NCBI GenBank assembly: GCA_016748015.1 | Contig: JAAOMT010000534.1 | Location: 76,654 to 140,653 of the forward strand | From: Geosiphon pyriformis | Taxonomy: Eukaryota > Glomeromycota > Glomeromycetes > Archaeosporales > Geosiphonaceae | Direction: 5' to 3' | Length of the DNA stretch: 64,000 nt | In this document: piece after piece, positions 1 through 12,639 of the stretch | How the letters are laid out: every line of letters starts with the position of its first letter | Numbering within the stretch: the first letter of the stretch is position 1 | The notes under the pieces: generated by a model | What the model was told of the DNA's origin: nothing | The model's database searches: none | The model's input: only the letters and a program-made list of their open reading frames with translations | Position numbers and translations under genes: made by a program

Positions 1-44
1 AAGAAAACTTTTCAACGAAAACAATACTCTTTATTTTTTCAGCT

Positions 45-144
45 TACCTACCTACCTATCTACCTACCTACCTACCTACCTACCCTACCTACCTACCTAC
101 CTACCTACCTACCCTACCTACCCTACCTACCCTACCTATCCATC
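45..144. repeat. (CTAC)n microsatellite
   Basis: An imperfect tetranucleotide repeat with occasional CCTAC variants ends about 60 bases before the first start codon. It therefore probably lies in the promoter or 5' leader of the first gene. Confidence 0.9.
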
Positions 145-204
145 CAATAAAAGAATTTAAAAACCACCCTCAATACTATTTACCCTGGAGTTTTATCATT
201 AAAT

Positions 205-1198
205 ATGTCTTCAACTTCTTCTTCCCCATCTTCTTCACCACAAGCTTTTACCGAAGACTATCAACAGAAAGCAAGAGGAACTCATGTTCGTGTTCAAAGA
301 GTCAAGGTGACTCCAGTTCAAAGACAAAAATCACCAAGTGTACCGTATGATTCTCCAGTTTTAAACAGAAACTGTACAAGGTGTAAAGAATCTTCCAATT
401 GTGTCAAAGTTTTATCAAGTAAATTGGGAAGAATCGAAGAATTGGTAAATACCTTGGAAAGAAAAACATATCGTGATCAATCTATGCATGATCCTGCAAA
501 GGTTAATATCAAAATTTAATTCTTTGAATCGTTGAAATTATTTGGCTTTTTGTTTAATTTTAATATCAAAGACTTTAAAAATTATTCACTAACTAAAAAT
601 TTTTAAAACTTAAATTTTTGAATCCTTTTCGGGAAATATTTAGAAGGCACAAATTCAAAAATGGAATGCAATTCGCAACACGAATCTTTCACGTCGAGGT
701 TTAGATCTGTCAACTATCAGTTTTGATGATCTTCAAAAATTAGTAGCCGTCGCCACCAACATCCCATTCCCGTCTTTACCTGCCCCACCAAAACCACATT
801 CAATTGAATCAATCATCTCACCACCCACCCCTACATCGCTATCAACAACAACAACAACATCAATAACAACAACAAAAACAACAACAACAACAACATCATC
901 ATCATCATCATCATCATTATCAACATCATCATCATCATCGTCAAGCAGAAAAGCATCTATTGCAAATATAACTAATAACTTCATATCTAATGAACAACGC
1001 ATCATTTATTCGGAGCCTCCACAATCAGAGTTCAACTCTGCTCCAATCGCTGTTGCATCAAGCGCAACACATCCTCAAGGATGTCGCCCTCCTGTTCAGG
1101 CTGCAATCGCACTTAAAGCAGAAGCGTTGCGAAAGGATTCTGGTTTCAGTGAAATTGAGAATGGCTCTACCCAACAACAAACTCCAAAAATTCGATAA
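205..1198 (+). CDS. Hypothetical Ser/Thr-rich protein, two exons
   Basis: Exons 205-501 and 644-1198 (phase 0 junction, GTTAAT donor, TTTAG acceptor) give a 283-residue protein. Residues 1-12 are Ser-rich. A small Cys group (C57, C60, C66) follows, then a short helix-forming stretch with leucine spacing (about 68-87). The second exon starts with a conserved-looking basic/hydrophobic block (about 100-135). A low-complexity Thr/Ser run (about 162-201) is encoded by CAA/CAT-type microsatellite DNA, and the C-terminus is polar. No family is recognised. The Cys group is too small for a fungal zinc cluster. The frame stays open across the splice and the whole second exon, which supports a real gene. 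The microsatellite-encoded run may vary in length between strains. Confidence 0.7.
844..943 (+). repeat. In-frame trinucleotide repeats (CAA/CAT type)
   Basis: ACA/CAA followed by CAT/ATC runs inside the second exon of the first gene encode its Thr and Ser tract. A GAT/GTT run read on the opposite strand gives only a chance Asp/Val-rich frame. Confidence 0.85.
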
Positions 1199-1942
1199 CT
1201 GCAATGATTGGCCATTGAAATTAAAATTTCCCTGATTACGAGCTATCTTGCAAAAATCATGTAATCCCTGGGCTCTTAATTAATCACTCTCCTTGTTTTT
1301 GTCTCGAATATCCTTTGTCTTCGAGTTTAATTTTTGTTATTCCTTTTCACCAAGATATTTTCTCTTATCCAAAATAGTACAGATCGCATATTTGTTTGTT
1401 TTTTTACTTCATCCCATCCCATCCCATCCCATCTGATGGAGTTAAACCATAATTTCATTCATCATTATACCCAAATTCAGTTTATGACACGCACTTCTGA
1501 TCATCCTCTATTTTGAAAATATTGGTAAAAAAAAAAGGGCCATAACTATGATTGTGAGTGATGATTCGCTGCCTACTTTGCCTCTCATTTATAATCGAAT
1601 TTCAATGTTTTATGTGACAATTTCTATTCTTCATTATGAATTGGAGTTTTTTCTCACAGCTTATATCTCCTTTTCACATATCGGATTCCTAGAGACTTTC
1701 ATACGTGGCAAATTGCCTTTTCAATTTTGTGTATTCTTCAAATACCCATCAGTGATGGTGATAAAATGATGATTCTATTCATTGAGCGGAGACGATAGAC
1801 TTGAGTACTCGTTTTCTCAACCCTTGTTAATAAACAAATTTATAATATTTGCACATATCAAAATTTTATCTATTTACTTTTTAGTTTGATAAGAGGTAGG
1901 AAATCTCCCTTGATGTGATGAAAAACGAACGTATGATGACAG

Positions 1943-2038
1943 CCTCTTTTGAAGAGGCAAAAGCAACAGATTGCGGAACTGAGGCTTTGGGCACATGATT
2001 TGATTGGTGCTCAATCCGAGATCAATGATTACCTCTGA
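1943..2038 (+). other. Possible terminal exon or gene scrap
   Basis: After a TGACAG acceptor-like site there are 31 sense codons and a stop. The peptide is Gln/Lys-rich, then hydrophobic and helix-like (starts PLLKRQKQQIAELRLW). No matching upstream exon was found, so this may be the end of a gene I could not build or the remnant of one. Confidence 0.25.
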
Positions 2039-2337
2039 TAGGCACTCTAAATCGCCTTATCTGTTCGACGTTCAGTTTCTGCTGTCACCGATATATCATG
2101 TGGGGAAAAATTTTCGGGGGGAAGGGGTTTTGGTAAGGGTTACCTATCTAAAATCGTCTGATTCTTTTTAAGTTACAAATGAAATATTGTAATCTTATAA
2201 TTGTAAAATAATAAAGTATTAATAATAAAATAATAATTATAAAGAAGGCTCAAAGACCTCATTATCTGGAGTTTTACGCAACAAATGCAGATTTGTTTTT
2301 GGTTAATCTAATATAAAAGTAGTAGCGCCATTTGAAA

Positions 2338-2478
2338 GAAGACGTGAAATTTAACAGTGAAGTGGAAGTGTTAAAAAGGGCCGTGTGAGCGTCAAAAGTG
2401 GTTGAAAGTTTAAATGCTGAAATGAAATCCCTGCTGGTTATGGATGATTATCAGTGGGAAACAAGTTTTAAAATATCA
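2338..2478 (+). pseudogene. Coiled-coil-like coding scrap with one stop
   Basis: One frame reads as an acidic, heptad-like helix (begins EDVKFNSEVEVLKRAV), then has a TGA and continues in the same frame (SKVVESLNAEMKSLL). Base composition is gene-like rather than AT-island-like. It may be a decayed exon of the same lost coiled-coil gene as the scraps at about 1.95 and 4.28 kb. This is inference only. Confidence 0.25.
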
Positions 2479-2485
2479 ACAATTT

Positions 2486-2486
<1 letters not shown>

Positions 2487-2553
<67 letters not shown>

Positions 2554-2554
2554 C
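2487..2554. repeat. (AAT)n microsatellite
   Basis: An uninterrupted run of more than twenty AAT units. Confidence 0.95.
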
Positions 2555-2730
2555 TAATTACATTGTAGATAAATTATCAAAAAATTGTTTTTTCTCATTC
2601 TCATTTTTTTTATTTGAATAAACATAAAATATTAAAATTTTGGGGATTCAATCAATCATGTTTTTGTTTTTTTTTGGTATGCTTGTTAAAACAAACAAAA
2701 AAACCATAAATTTTTTATACAAAAAGATAG

Positions 2731-2752
2731 CATCATCATCATCATCATCATC
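2731..2752. repeat. (CAT)n microsatellite
   Basis: Seven perfect CAT units in non-coding DNA. Confidence 0.9.
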
Positions 2753-4277
2753 AAAACCTTATTTCAATATTCTGGTTTGTTAAAAAAACTTCAGTGTTAT
2801 TCGGAGTTGGGCGGACCTTGAATCCGGAATTGTGATTCAAAAACTTGAATTTCTTTTTTCCGAGTAGATCTCCCGAAATAATTACTATCTGTATTTTAAA
2901 TCTCTTTACACTGTTCTTATTGAAATAAACAGTAAGAATTTTTCCATAGAACTTAATTTTTAGGAAAAGTTTTGATTTTCACATCTTTAATCTATCTTTC
3001 TAGTTTTTGATTCAAAATATTTGGTATCAGTCCGATAGTTCACAAAATCCCAAACTAGTTGCGCTTGTTTAAAGAAATCTTTTTCTAAAATTTTCATAGC
3101 AATTTTTTTGACGTTAACTATAGTTATTTTTAAATTTTAGACCAGTCTGGAATAATTTCCTTAAGAGCGTGACCCAAATTTGGTTTCAAGTTACCACATC
3201 ACGAACTTCTTTTTAATCGAATGAGTCACACCAGTCCAAAAAAACTTGTGGATAATGAGAATCTGGGAATTGAACAATCAAAAACTTCTATTAGAATATT
3301 ATGTCATCAGAATTGAGGCTTGCATTTTTTGAACATACGCACGTTTTGAAACAGGTTTTATACATTCGTAAAAGACAGAGATTTTCATGGCTGGCTAACT
3401 AGACAGTCGGTTAGAGACGAAATAAAATATATATCCTGTTGCCAATCTTGAGTGATTTCTATACAAGTATTTATATTGGGTGCCAATCTATTTTTTAAAT
3501 TATATCTCAAATTTTATTTATGATATAACGACTGACATTTATTGCTGATATCTATTTTCCCTTCCTTTTTTTAGACAACTTATTTTTGGATCCTAATATT
3601 CTATGATAGGCTATTTTTTACTGAAAAGGAATTTCCTTCCTTGGCATTAAAATTTAAATTAAAAAGAAAATATTTTTGCATTGAGAATTCTAAATTTGAA
3701 AGTATTACGACAGTAAGCGATATATTAAAGATAAATATATTTAATGAATAAAAGGTTTTTTAAAAAACCTTGATGTAATTTTTATAAGTTATTTTTGAAA
3801 ATATGGTTTATACCAAAGATTTTCTATAAAAATATGATAAAAATAACTTGAAAATTCTTCACAGGAATAATATTTTTAGGCTAAATTTTACCTGATGTTA
3901 TTAAAATACTTTTTAAAATTGAATCAAAAACTCATTTTTTTAGTAGCTGTGATAATTTTTCTTTCTATATGTGCAGAAAAGCTGTAGAAGTTTGAGAAAT
4001 CTGTGGAATGCAGAAAGGCTGATGCAGTTAAAAGAAGAAACAATGGGTCAAGGATTTTGAGGGAGTAAGAAAAGTGGGAGACGCAAGCATAAAATTTGTA
4101 ATAATGACTTCGTAACTCAGGTGTTGGGAGGAGGGGAATTTACAAAACTGTTTACATCCGTTTATACATTTATCCATTTGAGGGAATGTTTGATACAATG
4201 TTACCATCTATTTTTTTTTAATAAATTATACTTCTTTAATATGATTTTACAATCTTATAAACTCTTTCACAAACACT

Positions 4278-4384
4278 AGCTGCAGTGAAAAACGTGTTTA
4301 CCAGACTTAAAGCTGAAAATTCTCTTTTGCAAGCCGAAAGAAATGTTAAATGCCAAGGTAAAGAGGCCACACAATGCAAGTACT
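4278..4384 (+). other. Coiled-coil-like coding scrap
   Basis: An open frame of about 35 codons reads as a leucine-spaced helix (AAVKNVFTRLKAENSLLQAE). It is preceded by a CTAG acceptor-like site. It lies at the left border of the AT-rich island, and no adjoining exon is recognisable. Confidence 0.25.
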
Positions 4385-4449
4385 CCTATTATTCTATATC
4401 ATACAACATTCACAGTTTTTTTTAGAAAAAAACTTTATCAAACTTGCAA

Positions 4450-6086
4450 TTACGAAAGAGGATAATACATTTTGTTTTCTGCGTTTTAGTGTAATTTAAC
4501 GGATACATTATTAAAAAATTTTGAGTAAATATTCATTCTTGCAATTATCATGTTAATTATTTATGTTATTTATTACTTAAGTATAAACTTATAATAACAT
4601 ATCATAATAGAAATTAAAAATAGTTTTTTAATTTATTAATTATATAAAAGATTAATAAATAATATAAAAACAATAATAGATTGTTTATAAAATATTTCCA
4701 AAACATTTCAAACTCAATCTAAATTACAGCAAAAATTATATTCTTAATAAAATCAAGGTAAACCTATAAATAATGGCAAAATAAAAATTAATTAAAACTT
4801 TAAATGAAAAAAAAATTAGTATTGAATAAAAATTTATTTTACTTTTAAAATTGTAAAATATTTTTATGAGCAAAAATAGATTTTAATATGCTTAAAATTG
4901 TTAAAACATTATTTAATCAACAATATTCTAATATTAAATAAACTTTTAATATTAAAAAAATATTATAAAATAACAATATACAAGCAAATAGTAAAAATCT
5001 TAATATTTAATAAAAAACTTATCTATTGGTTATATTATATTATTCTTAAAAAAATGTTTAAAAACAACCAGAAAAAAAAGCAAAATAAAATTATTAATAA
5101 TATAACTCTTGTACTAAATGTAAATACAATTATTCTTTTTACTTTTTAAATAATAAATACAAATTGTGTTTAAACTTTTTCAAAAATTGAAAACTAATTA
5201 ATTTAATTTTTGATAAAAAAATCAAAGCTGTACAAAAAAATTGATATTAAAAATTTATTAATATTATTTAATAATACTACAGATTTAAGCACTATTATTA
5301 AATGCAAATAGTATTATTAAATAATACAATTATATTATTGGTTATATAAGTTTATTTTATAATATACAAAAAAAAAGAAACAAAAGCTATAAAAAATGTT
5401 TATAAAATAAAAAAATTATAATATTATTATTATTTATTTTTAGACAAAAATTAGCTTAAAATTATTTAAGAAATAATAATTAAGTCTTATTAAAAGCACA
5501 AAAACAAATAAAAAACTAAAACTATTATATTAAAGTTAAACCAAAAATTTTTCAATTAGTTATTGAAAAAACGCGATTTTTAAATATTCAATTTAAAAAA
5601 CAAAGAAAAAAAATTCATTAAAAAGTTGTAAAATAGTAAACATAAATTGAAATAATATTGTCTAAATATTTAATTAATATGTTTTTTATAAGATATTTAT
5701 CATATTATTTTATTTTATTAGAAGAATTTTTTTTTTTACAAATAAGACTTAAATACAATCTAATACAATACATCAAAAAAACTTATATTAAAATAAATAT
5801 GAATTATATATTGTTTATATGTAATTAATTACTTGACCAGTTAAAGTAATATTATAGTTTTATATTAATACTAATATTATTATTGACACCTAAAAAAAAT
5901 AAACACAACTTACACATATCAAAACAGATACCAAAAATCTTATTCAGACTCAACAGTCTAATAATGCCATCAGAAAACAGAGATAGCAAACCAAAAACAT
6001 CAAGAACCAAAGAATTATTATACAGAATCAAACCATTTTTTTTAATAAAGCTCTGTATTTAGCATACACTATTACCAATCAAAATT
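4450..6086. mobile_element. Unknown AT-rich element X, copy 1, left part
   Basis: DNA at about 5.70-5.86 kb aligns by eye with about 22.65-22.80 kb (shared TTTTTACAAATAA, ACTTAAA and ATACATCAAAA blocks). The copy is interrupted at about 6,086 by the LTR retrotransposon and resumes at about 15,546. The distance to the next shared block, with the LTR element removed, is about 810 bases, against about 800 in copy 2. No protein could be identified. Confidence 0.5.
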
Positions 6087-6821
6087 TGAGATATTATTTA
6101 GCATAAAATTATTTTTATAATTCTTATTATTAATTAAAATATATTATTATTTTAATTTATCACTTATTATTATATTAAATTATCCAAAATATCATTTAAT
6201 TAATAACCCGATTTGTACAGAACACAAATATAACCAAATTATAATGATTAGATTATGCAATACACCGAATTATATAATATTTAGAATTTGCCAAAATATT
6301 TAGTAATTCGCCAAAATATTCAATAGTTCACCGAAATAATCTATAGTTCATAAAAATAACTTGTAGTTTGATAAAATATATCTTTAATTCACTAAAATAT
6401 TAGAAAAAAAAAGTGCTAGGTTATAGAATAATATTACAACAAGTTGTATAAAAAAAAAGCTTCTCTTTTCAAAAAAATGTATTTTAACTAGAACCAAAAT
6501 TTTTCTTAGTACTTTCTATACAAATTAATTTCAATAAAACTTACTTTAAAAAACATCAGAATCCTTAATTATTTTTGTTTTGAAATTGATTAGCTATCAA
6601 TTTCAGTAAACATTAGTAACTTTTACTGCAAAGTAACTATACAAGTAATTAGTATAGAATTGGTCATTTCATTATAAGTTTAACAACATATATGGTCCAA
6701 AGTATAGAGAGATGTTTTGAAAGAGAAATTAATTTATCAAAGATTTATTGACTTTTATTAACAGCAGAATTACCAGCAAAATAGCATTAACAATATTTAA
6801 AAAAGGGTAAAAAAACTTTCA
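6087..6821 (+). repeat. 5' long terminal repeat
   Basis: It aligns with 14,601-15,545 over its whole length, including GATATTATTTAGCAT near the start, TAACAAGTTGTATAAAA in the middle and CAGCAAAATAGCATTAACAA near the end. It probably begins TG, and its right end is approximate. The two LTRs differ at many C/T and G/A sites. Confidence 0.85.
6262..6403 (+). repeat. 20-base tandem repeats inside the 5' LTR
   Basis: About seven degenerate units of roughly 20 bases follow a pattern like GTTCGCCAAAATATTTA-TA. The same array is kept in the 3' LTR at 14,773-14,912, so it was part of the LTR before insertion. Confidence 0.75.
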
Positions 6822-7739
6822 GTAATATTTAGTGCTTTCCCAGAAATAACACAGTAACAATTAAATCAAAGTGGTAATTCTATTAAACATAATAACTCTA
6901 GAGTATTAGTTAATTTACATCTATTGCAAACAATGATTTAAAATCCGAAACAAAATCACAGCTTTTAAGAAAACACTTTTTTAATATATCAAAAATCAAA
7001 TCAATGACTATTTTTTTGGAAATTCTAACATTATAAGTAAAACTTTGTTGAAAATTTAATTTGCTATTCAAATAAAAAATTAGAAAATATTAATGCTAAT
7101 GCTTATGCTACTTATTTTAAAGAACTTAAATACAATATTATTTAGTTTTGTGGAAAAAAATACTCTGTTAATTCACAATTTGTTCTTGAATTTAAGTTTC
7201 AGTCTGAAACTAGTAACAAAGACAAAAAAAACATCTAACTAGTTTATATAACACTTAATATACCAAAAACAATTTTTTAATACTTGTAAACACCTAAACA
7301 AGAAACTAATTCTAAATTATTACTTTTAATTATACTTTTTTTAGCCTTACTTGCTCAAGTATAAACACTTAATTTACTTTATAACTGATTTTCAAGACCA
7401 GAAAACTTTACCAAAAGTTCTATTTAACAGTCAAAACTAATCTATACTAACACTAATTTTTTTGATTTTTTAGTAAAGAATAAGAGTAAATATTTAGAAA
7501 TATTAGTCAACAAAAAAAACATTCTTAAATTTATTAAAAAAGAGAAAAAAAAAACAAAGAAACAAAAACCACAGATCACAAAAAATATAAAGAAATAGCA
7601 ACTACTTATATTGCAAAAATTTCTGATTTTTCCAAAATAAACATTAATACTAGTCTTTAAGAATAACTTAACTAAGTTACCAAAACAGAAGAACTAATAA
7701 ATAGATTACAAAAAAAATATTATAAACAATTTCTTATTT

Positions 7740-8140
7740 TCTTAAAGGAATTACAAGTAAATAGTTCAAAAATCTGGTCATTTTTTTTGCAGATTGGCAA
7801 ATTTTTAAAACTGCTTTTCTTAAACAGTTTATTAACAACAATACTTTAATTACTCTTTGAAATTATTTTCAAAATATTAAATAAAAATTATCTAAGTTTG
7901 TTATAATTTATATTGAAAAGTTTAATAAACTTTTTAAAAAAATTTGCCAACTAAAAACAAATGCTTATTATTCTGATATCCAAGTTTTAAATCAATTTAT
8001 TACTGGTCTAAAAAATAAATTTATTAAAAATGTTCATCTATATGCTTCTGCAAATTAAGCTATTGCTATTTAATATGCTAAAAACTATAAAATAGTTATA
8101 AAAAAAGCAAACTACACCAAAAAACCAGTTTAACAGCTAA
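7740..8140 (+). pseudogene. Gag remnant of the LTR retrotransposon
   Basis: One frame still reads as the retrotransposon Gag core. A segment with FITGLKNKFIKNV is followed by an Ala/Tyr-Ala-Lys-Asn helix in which stops occupy positions where Gln is expected (AN*AIAI*YAKNY). The family is the retrotransposon Gag domain found before a zinc knuckle. It is non-functional because of these stops. Confidence 0.75.
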
Positions 8141-8261
8141 AAAAAAATCAACCAATTTATTTAAAAAATTGAAACATATTTTACTAATTAACAGTAGAAA
8201 TATTAACTACTATAAAGAAAACATTAAAAAAATATATTATTATTTAACAACTATTAATCTT

Positions 8262-8322
8262 AACAGTTAAATTATTATTATTGTAAAATTTTTGGACATT
8301 AAAAATGTAATTGCAAAAAATA
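8262..8322 (+). pseudogene. Degraded CCHC zinc knuckle of Gag
   Basis: The frame reads YYCKIFGH*KCNC. The second Cys, the His and the last Cys sit at CX2CX4HX4C spacing, the first Cys position is Asn, and one residue is a stop. It lies just downstream of the Gag core, as expected. Confidence 0.6.
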
Positions 8323-11029
8323 CAAAAAAACCAACAAAGAAAGAATAATTAAAATTATTTTCTTTAGTAATAGCAGTTATATTATTTATTTTTATTTGTT
8401 TATTATTTGCCAAAATTTCAGTCTACTTATTATTAATTTGCTTTACAACAACTACTATAATATTATCAATTACTTTTAGTTAAAAAATTGGTTCAACTTA
8501 ACTAATTTACACTACAAAACCATTTTTTGTCAAACAACAACAGATTTAGTTCTAATAATTAATTAATACTTAATAACAATAATTAATAACTATCCAGACA
8601 TTTTTAAATTTAACCAAGTTATCTTACAATGTCAAAAGACCAGAATTTTTACTATATAATACTCTTAAAAGATAGAACTACAGCATAACAACTAAACTTT
8701 TCTCTCAATAATAGTACAATTTTATTAGCAAAAATAGCCAAAAATACAAATATTTTTAACATTTTTTTATTCGAATTAAAAGCCAATAAATCACTTTTTT
8801 TATTCAATAATATTGTTGCTTCAAAACAAAAAGCCATTATAATGATATATACTAAAACAAAAATTAAAAAAAAATTAATTTAATTAATTTTAAACAATAA
8901 ATTTGCTGAAAGTATTATTATTTACTAGTTGATATAATGATTAAAAAAATATTAACCAATCTGTTTAAACAATGATTGTAATTGTTAATAGTATAAAAAA
9001 AACATCAGTAAAAAAATTAATAATTTTTTTTTACAATTAATAAAATCATTATTCTAATCAAAGTTTTTATTAGAAATAATTGGTTTTTTAAAGCCAATGC
9101 CAACTTAAATTGAAAAATACAAGAACTAAAATTTTTTATCAAGAACAATATATTAAAGTACTTGTCACTTATAATACTTTTAATAAATAATAAAAAAAAA
9201 CACTAGTTTTCGAATTTAAAAAAAAACTTCAATAACTAAAACTTATATGACACTTAATTATTGGTTTAATTGGATTGAAAAAACAAAATAACTTTTTAAG
9301 ACTTCCAAATTACAATCAATATTATCATAGTTTAAAAAATTTAATTAACTAGCTATATCTATATTAATAAATAAATTAGTTAACAGTTAGTATGTTTTGT
9401 ACTTAAAATTAAAACCAAGAAAACAATTATTTTATATTTTACTTAAATACAAAGTTTGCAACAATAAGCTTTTATTTATGAGAGCTTATATATTATTAGA
9501 AAAAAATATAAAATACACACATATTACTATTATAAAGTCTGTTATAAAGAATAATTTAATAATCTAAAATAAAGTAAAAAATAAAACAATATATCTTATT
9601 TTATATGTAAAAATTGCTATTAGAAAAATGCAACTGAATTAATATTGCAATAAAAGAAAATATTTGTAATTAAATCTGTTAATAAGTACTTTTTATTTTT
9701 GAAAAAGTAAAAAAAGAAACATTATTTACAGCAGTCTATAATAGTGTTCTAACAAATTCTATTATTATTTACATAATGCTAACATGATTTATAAACTAAT
9801 TATAGTTTTTATTAATAAAAAATTCTAAAAAAATGTTTATTAAATAAAAAAACTAAGTATATTAAATATACAATAAAACTAATAGAATTTAATTATAAAG
9901 ATAAAATAGAACTTTATTATATAATTTCTAATTATGTTTATTTATTAAAAAAATTCAAATTCAATAGTTAGAACAAATAAAATATTTAATTATGTAAAAA
10001 ATGCATTATGCTCTGTAATAATATATAATGTCTTAAATATTATACTCTTAACATATTATTACTTATTGAAAATAATTAAAATAAAATTGAATTTAAAAAA
10101 ATTTGAAAAAAAAGTCTTAAAAATTTTGATTTATTTTATTAAAAACCAATTTACTTTATCTCTTAAATATTTTAACAACAATAAGCAAGGAATTAAATTA
10201 AAAAAAATCTATAAAATTAATACAAGATATGATTTTTAATATTCAAAAAAAGATATTTTTATCTTAAAACTAAAATCACTTACAAAAATTAACTTATAGA
10301 TTGCTCTTAAAATTTTATCAAGAACAATAATACAAATTGCTTTCTAATCATTACTGACAAGCAAAAAAATCAATATTAAAAAAAATCATTGATATAAAAT
10401 ATACTAGAAAAATTACTGTAATGTTCTAAAATAAAATTAAAAAACTTTTTGCAATTAAACATACCAAAAAAATTATTTAAGTTATCTATTTACTCTTAAT
10501 CAACATTTTGGGTTTGCAATTAGTTAAAAATTGAAAAAAACTTGGCAAAAATAAAAAAAAATTCAAGATTTTGGATTAATTAAACAATTTATAATTTTAG
10601 TAAATATAATTTTCAATATATAAAATAAATTTTATCAGATTTAAGATTATTATAAACAATTATTATCTTACTTTTTAAATAAGTTTAAGAAACATATACT
10701 TGTTTAACACCTATTATTACTCAACAAATTTTTAAGTTAAATAAATAAATTTACAAAAAATATAGAATTTTAATTCCAAATATTTATTTGTTAAATAAAA
10801 TCAAAAAATTTAAGATCATATTTTATAATTTCAACAATTATTTCATTATATTAAATAATTATTTAGAAATTAAAATTATTTACTATAATATTTTTCAGCA
10901 AAAATTATCTTAAATAATTTCAAACTTTGCAAAAATAATTGAACATTTCTTTTAAAAATTCAATTCAATTCTTAGCACCAAAAATTATTATATTGTTATT
11001 AAAAAATTATTTTAAATCAATATGGAACA

Positions 11030-11900
11030 GTTAGAACTATAACAATAAAAACAATTCAAAGAATTAATTACAAAACAAATAAATATATTTACTAAAAATA
11101 ACAATAATTTGAAAAGAAATGATTTGGTTTAATATCAAATTTATACAGATAATATTAAACCAAAACAACAATAAGCATATTAATTTACATTGGAAAACCA
11201 CCAATTTATTCGAAAAAAAATACAATAAATGTTCAATAATAGGTTTATTTAATTATTAATAAATCTTTGGATTTTACTAGTAATTTTATCAAAAAAAAAT
11301 ATTTTTGTGTTGACTACTGTTAACTGAATAATATTACAATCAGAAATGTCTATCTTTTACTACAAATTAATGAATACTAGATGCTTTTGGCAAATCTAAA
11401 TACTTTTCAACATTGAATCTAAAAAGTAAATATTGACAAGTTGTAATAAACTCTAAAAAGCATTTTAAAACAGTTTCTATTATTCAAAAAGAAAATTACG
11501 AGTTTAATATAATGCCTTTTGGATTATATAATACACTAGTAATATTTTAAAGACTTATAAATATTGTTATACTAAACTTCCTTAAAAATCAGTAATTATT
11601 TATTTTGATAATACTAATATTTATTTAAAACTTATTTAGTTTACTTGTAAAAAGTTTTTTAATAATTATGAAAAGCAAAATTAAAATTAAACATAGAAAA
11701 ATGTTATTTTAAAAAGACTAACTTGGTTTTTTTAGAACATATTATTAAAAAAAAAGAAATCAAATCTAATTCAAAAAAAATTAGTATTGTTAAAAACTTT
11801 AAAGTTCTTTAAAACACCACCAAATTAAGAAGATTACTAAATTAGTATTTTACTATCAAGAAATTACAAAGCCATTTAAATATTTAATTAATAAAAATAT
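11030..11900 (+). pseudogene. Reverse transcriptase remnant
   Basis: Landmarks of a Ty3/gypsy reverse transcriptase are readable. There is a KYFSTL-LKS block at about 11.40 kb, an EFNIMPFGLYNT block at about 11.51 kb and the catalytic box at about 11.60 kb. The box reads YFDN, so its second Asp codon is changed GAT to AAT. TGA and TAA stops replace the Trp and Gln expected next to these motifs. The enzyme would have copied the element's RNA into DNA; this copy is dead. Confidence 0.85.
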
Positions 11901-11979
11901 TGAATATAAATAAACAGTTAAACAACAATAAGTTTTTGAAACTCTTAAAGAAAAGTTTACAATAGTTTTAATTTTTTCT

Positions 11980-12300
11980 ACTTAGATTTTAACAAAAAAT
12001 TTTGACTAGTTATAGATGTTTTTTATACTGTATTTAGTGCTATTTTATTTTAATTAAATAATAATAACAATAAGTAAATAATTATTTATGCCAGCAGAAT
12101 ATTAAAACTAACAAAAAAAAATTACTTTATTACTAAATTAAAGATAGCAACAGTAATTTAAGCTCTTTATCATTTCAACTTATACTTTAAACTCAAAAAA
12201 TTCGATATTATTATTGATAATATTGTATTTAAATAGCTACAGAACAAAAATACTAAACTAAATATAAAACAAATCTAATAAACAAAATTCTTACAAACTA
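11980..12300 (+). pseudogene. RNase H remnant
   Basis: At about 12.01-12.05 kb the frame reads VIDVFYTVFSAILF, then a stop. It matches the start of the retrotransposon RNase H domain (Asp then a small-residue/Gly stretch) and directly follows the RT. The downstream helix region is still partly readable. Confidence 0.7.
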
Positions 12301-12639
12301 TTAATATGTTATATATCACAAACCAAAAAAGCTTTACACAAATATTAATTGTTTTTTTAAAATAAAACAATATTAAAAACTACAACTGCTATCTAACTTA
12401 ATTAATAACAGCAATCAAACAATAAAACAATAAACTCCAAAAACTACAACAATCTCAAACAATATTTAAAAATATTACAACACCAAAAAATTGGTTTTCA
12501 AGTAAAAAACATTAATTATAACAACAAACAAAACAATATTTTTTACATAATAATATTATTTATTATTAAAATTACAAAAACTTATAGAGTAATCTAAGAA
12601 CATAAAAAAAAACAATTCTATATAACATGTATTTAAATT

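Larger units (their letters stand above)
1199..4450. other. Intergenic, no complete gene seen
   Basis: This stretch holds a likely 3' UTR of the first gene, two microsatellites and three short coding-like scraps listed separately. I found no start-to-stop gene that could be joined with confidence. Confidence 0.6.

Noticed and set aside
733-1005. Minus-strand frame with Asp and Val runs
   Set aside because: It is the antisense reading of the CAT/CAA repeats in the first gene's second exon.
4898-5149. Plus-strand 83-codon frame in the AT island
   Set aside because: Only Ile/Asn/Lys/Leu composition forced by AT-rich DNA; no motif, and it lies within decayed element X.
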